DNA of 64,000 nt, taken from Warburgia ugandensis. Its lineage: Eukaryota; Streptophyta; Magnoliopsida; Canellales; Canellaceae. A model generated the notes under the pieces. It did not search any database. It saw nothing but the letters and a program-made list of their open reading frames with translations, and had not been told where the DNA came from. The translations under genes and the position numbers were made by a program. Shown one piece after another: positions 62,691 to 64,000 of the stretch. Location: NCBI GenBank assembly GCA_035236585.1, contig CP141139.1, forward strand, positions 39,627,217 to 39,691,216, in the 5' to 3' direction. How positions within the stretch are numbered: position 1 is the first letter of the stretch; every line of letters starts with the position of its first letter.

Positions 62691-64000
62691 TGAAAATATG
62701 TTGGCATATTGATAGGTGTTTAATTTTACATAAAAACCACCCAATTAATACCCATGTGTTACAACTTATAGCAGTAAATTAGAGTTTTTAGACAAAAATT
62801 CATAACACATGCATTTTTTACCTAATAATCCAAAAGTTTGATATTTCATAGGTCTAGAGGCTAATTGAAGGTAAGTATGTGATTAATCATATTTTTCTAG
62901 GATTTAATTAGGGTTTTTCACTTTTTATAGGAAGTAAGATGGTGATCTAACGATCGAGATCGATGGAGATGAAATTGAAGATCAAGATCAAAAGATAGAT
63001 CGAGTCAAAGATCATTACTTCAACATAAACCAAAGCCCAAGATCATCTTGTGGACCAGTAATATATGTGGTTAAAGCAGCTAAAGATAGCCAAAGTGGGC
63101 TCATGAAGTGAGCATGCATTCCCACCACCTTTATATGGAAGCCACTTAAGCCACCTTAGCCATTAAAGCTATGAAAACGGTGATAAACCATACAAGCTAC
63201 TTAAGCCTTGAAGCCAACCATTGAATCCATTGAAGCTACTAAGGAATGAACCATCAAGCTAAGGAGGAGTGCCACATGGAGTCACACAATTGAAGCATCA
63301 ATTCAAGCAACTTTCCTATATTAAGAGTGTCATTTTTAAGGGATATGTAAAAGGTAAGATGATCATGATTAAGGGACCCATAAGGAGAGAAAAACCCACT
63401 TTCCTAATCCACTTCCTAACTCTAATCCACCCATCTTACTAGGGTTCCATGTTTTTAAGTGAAGGAGGGAGCAACCATCCAAAAGGAGGATGCTTCCCCA
63501 CTTTCCTTTTCTGTAATTAAGGGTTTCCTAAATAACAAACCATAGATCTACTTCAATTCAAACAACTTAAAAAACCCTAGATCTTTCCACATCTTTCCTA
63601 AACTTTATTCCTTACCTAATTCCTTGACTTTCCATCAACCAAACATCACAAAATTAGAAGGGAAAGAGCTTATTTTAAATGGGTTGTATTAAAACAAGGC
63701 AAGTGTGTGGTATGGAGGCCCACACTTGATCTTCATTAAAAAGAACCCACTATAAGTATCCCTCAATTTAATTTAATTTCCTAGTTTAGGTTGAATTTTG
63801 TGTAATTTGCATTTAGTTGGTAGAATAATTCATATGGCTTAGGGTCATTCATCTTATTTGTTGCATCTTTAATTAGGGTTGTTACATTAGAAAGAACCTA
63901 TCTAACCTTGGTTGGATAGCATATAGGTTGCATTAGTTTATTTTCTTGTATTTCATTTCTATTTAAATTCTTCATAGTTGAATGGAATTAATGATAGTAA
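62691..64000 (-). repeat. Long LTR-like repeat P, copy 3 (inverted, runs off window)
   Basis: 62690-62930 is the diverged reverse complement of 6470-6720 (AACACATGCATTTTTTACCT; ATTAGGGTTTTTCA), and 63020-63330 mirrors 6100-6330. Confidence 0.5.

Noticed and set aside
1..64000. CRISPR arrays, operons, ribosome-binding sites
   Set aside because: The window is plant nuclear DNA. The regular hairpin arrays lack the repeat-unique-spacer pattern, and their spacers are themselves repetitive.

Overview
This is plant nuclear DNA: an AT-rich, repeat-laden angiosperm intergenic window with one clear single-copy gene, a chloroplast-targeted PPR-SMR protein (46.7-48.9 kb, minus strand). Plant origin is supported by the PPR protein, two Au-type SINEs, Athila/Tat-like and chromovirus-like Ty3/gypsy fragments, and a plant-style Transposase_24/Ulp1 gene. 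I cannot name the species.

Layout. 0-29.4 kb is nested retrotransposon debris. It holds long LTRs of a chromovirus-like family (start TGTAAC/TGTAAT, end GTCACA), two of them solo LTRs with target-site duplications (10593-13593 and 23700-27331). It also holds a minus-strand gag-only gypsy element (about 7.2-19.05 kb), a LINE reverse-transcriptase scrap and a broken chromovirus pol. 29497-42861 is a 13,365-bp hAT-type transposon with inverted termini (TAGGGGYGGCAA) and a perfect 8-bp target duplication (GGTGGGAG). 42.9-43.5 kb has a foldback MITE-like repeat and an Au-type SINE. 43.5-46.7 kb shows no gene. 46734-48869 is the PPR-SMR gene, followed by a promoter region with TGGGCC/GGCCCA boxes. 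49-64 kb is again repeats: a truncated SINE, a second gag-only gypsy element on the minus strand (about 52.8-60.8 kb), LTR fragments and a long GT microsatellite.

The most unusual object is the large hAT element. It carries two divergently oriented genes. One is a decayed BED/hATC hAT transposase (plus strand). The other is a multi-exon gene (minus strand) encoding Transposase_24, a DUF8039-like region and a Ulp1/C48 cysteine protease, a combination normally associated with CACTA (En/Spm) elements. Each gene is bracketed by arrays of about 40-48-bp hairpin repeats (AGGACGGTT...AACCGTYCT), four arrays in all. The two outer ends carry dense CACGACACGA-type subterminal repeats. The region between the two genes holds about ten copies of a further short motif. 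The protease part keeps all expected catalytic positions and phase-consistent introns, but the 5' part has an in-frame stop, and the hAT transposase is clearly broken.

Most other open frames are short, unsupported, or products of repeats and are left out.
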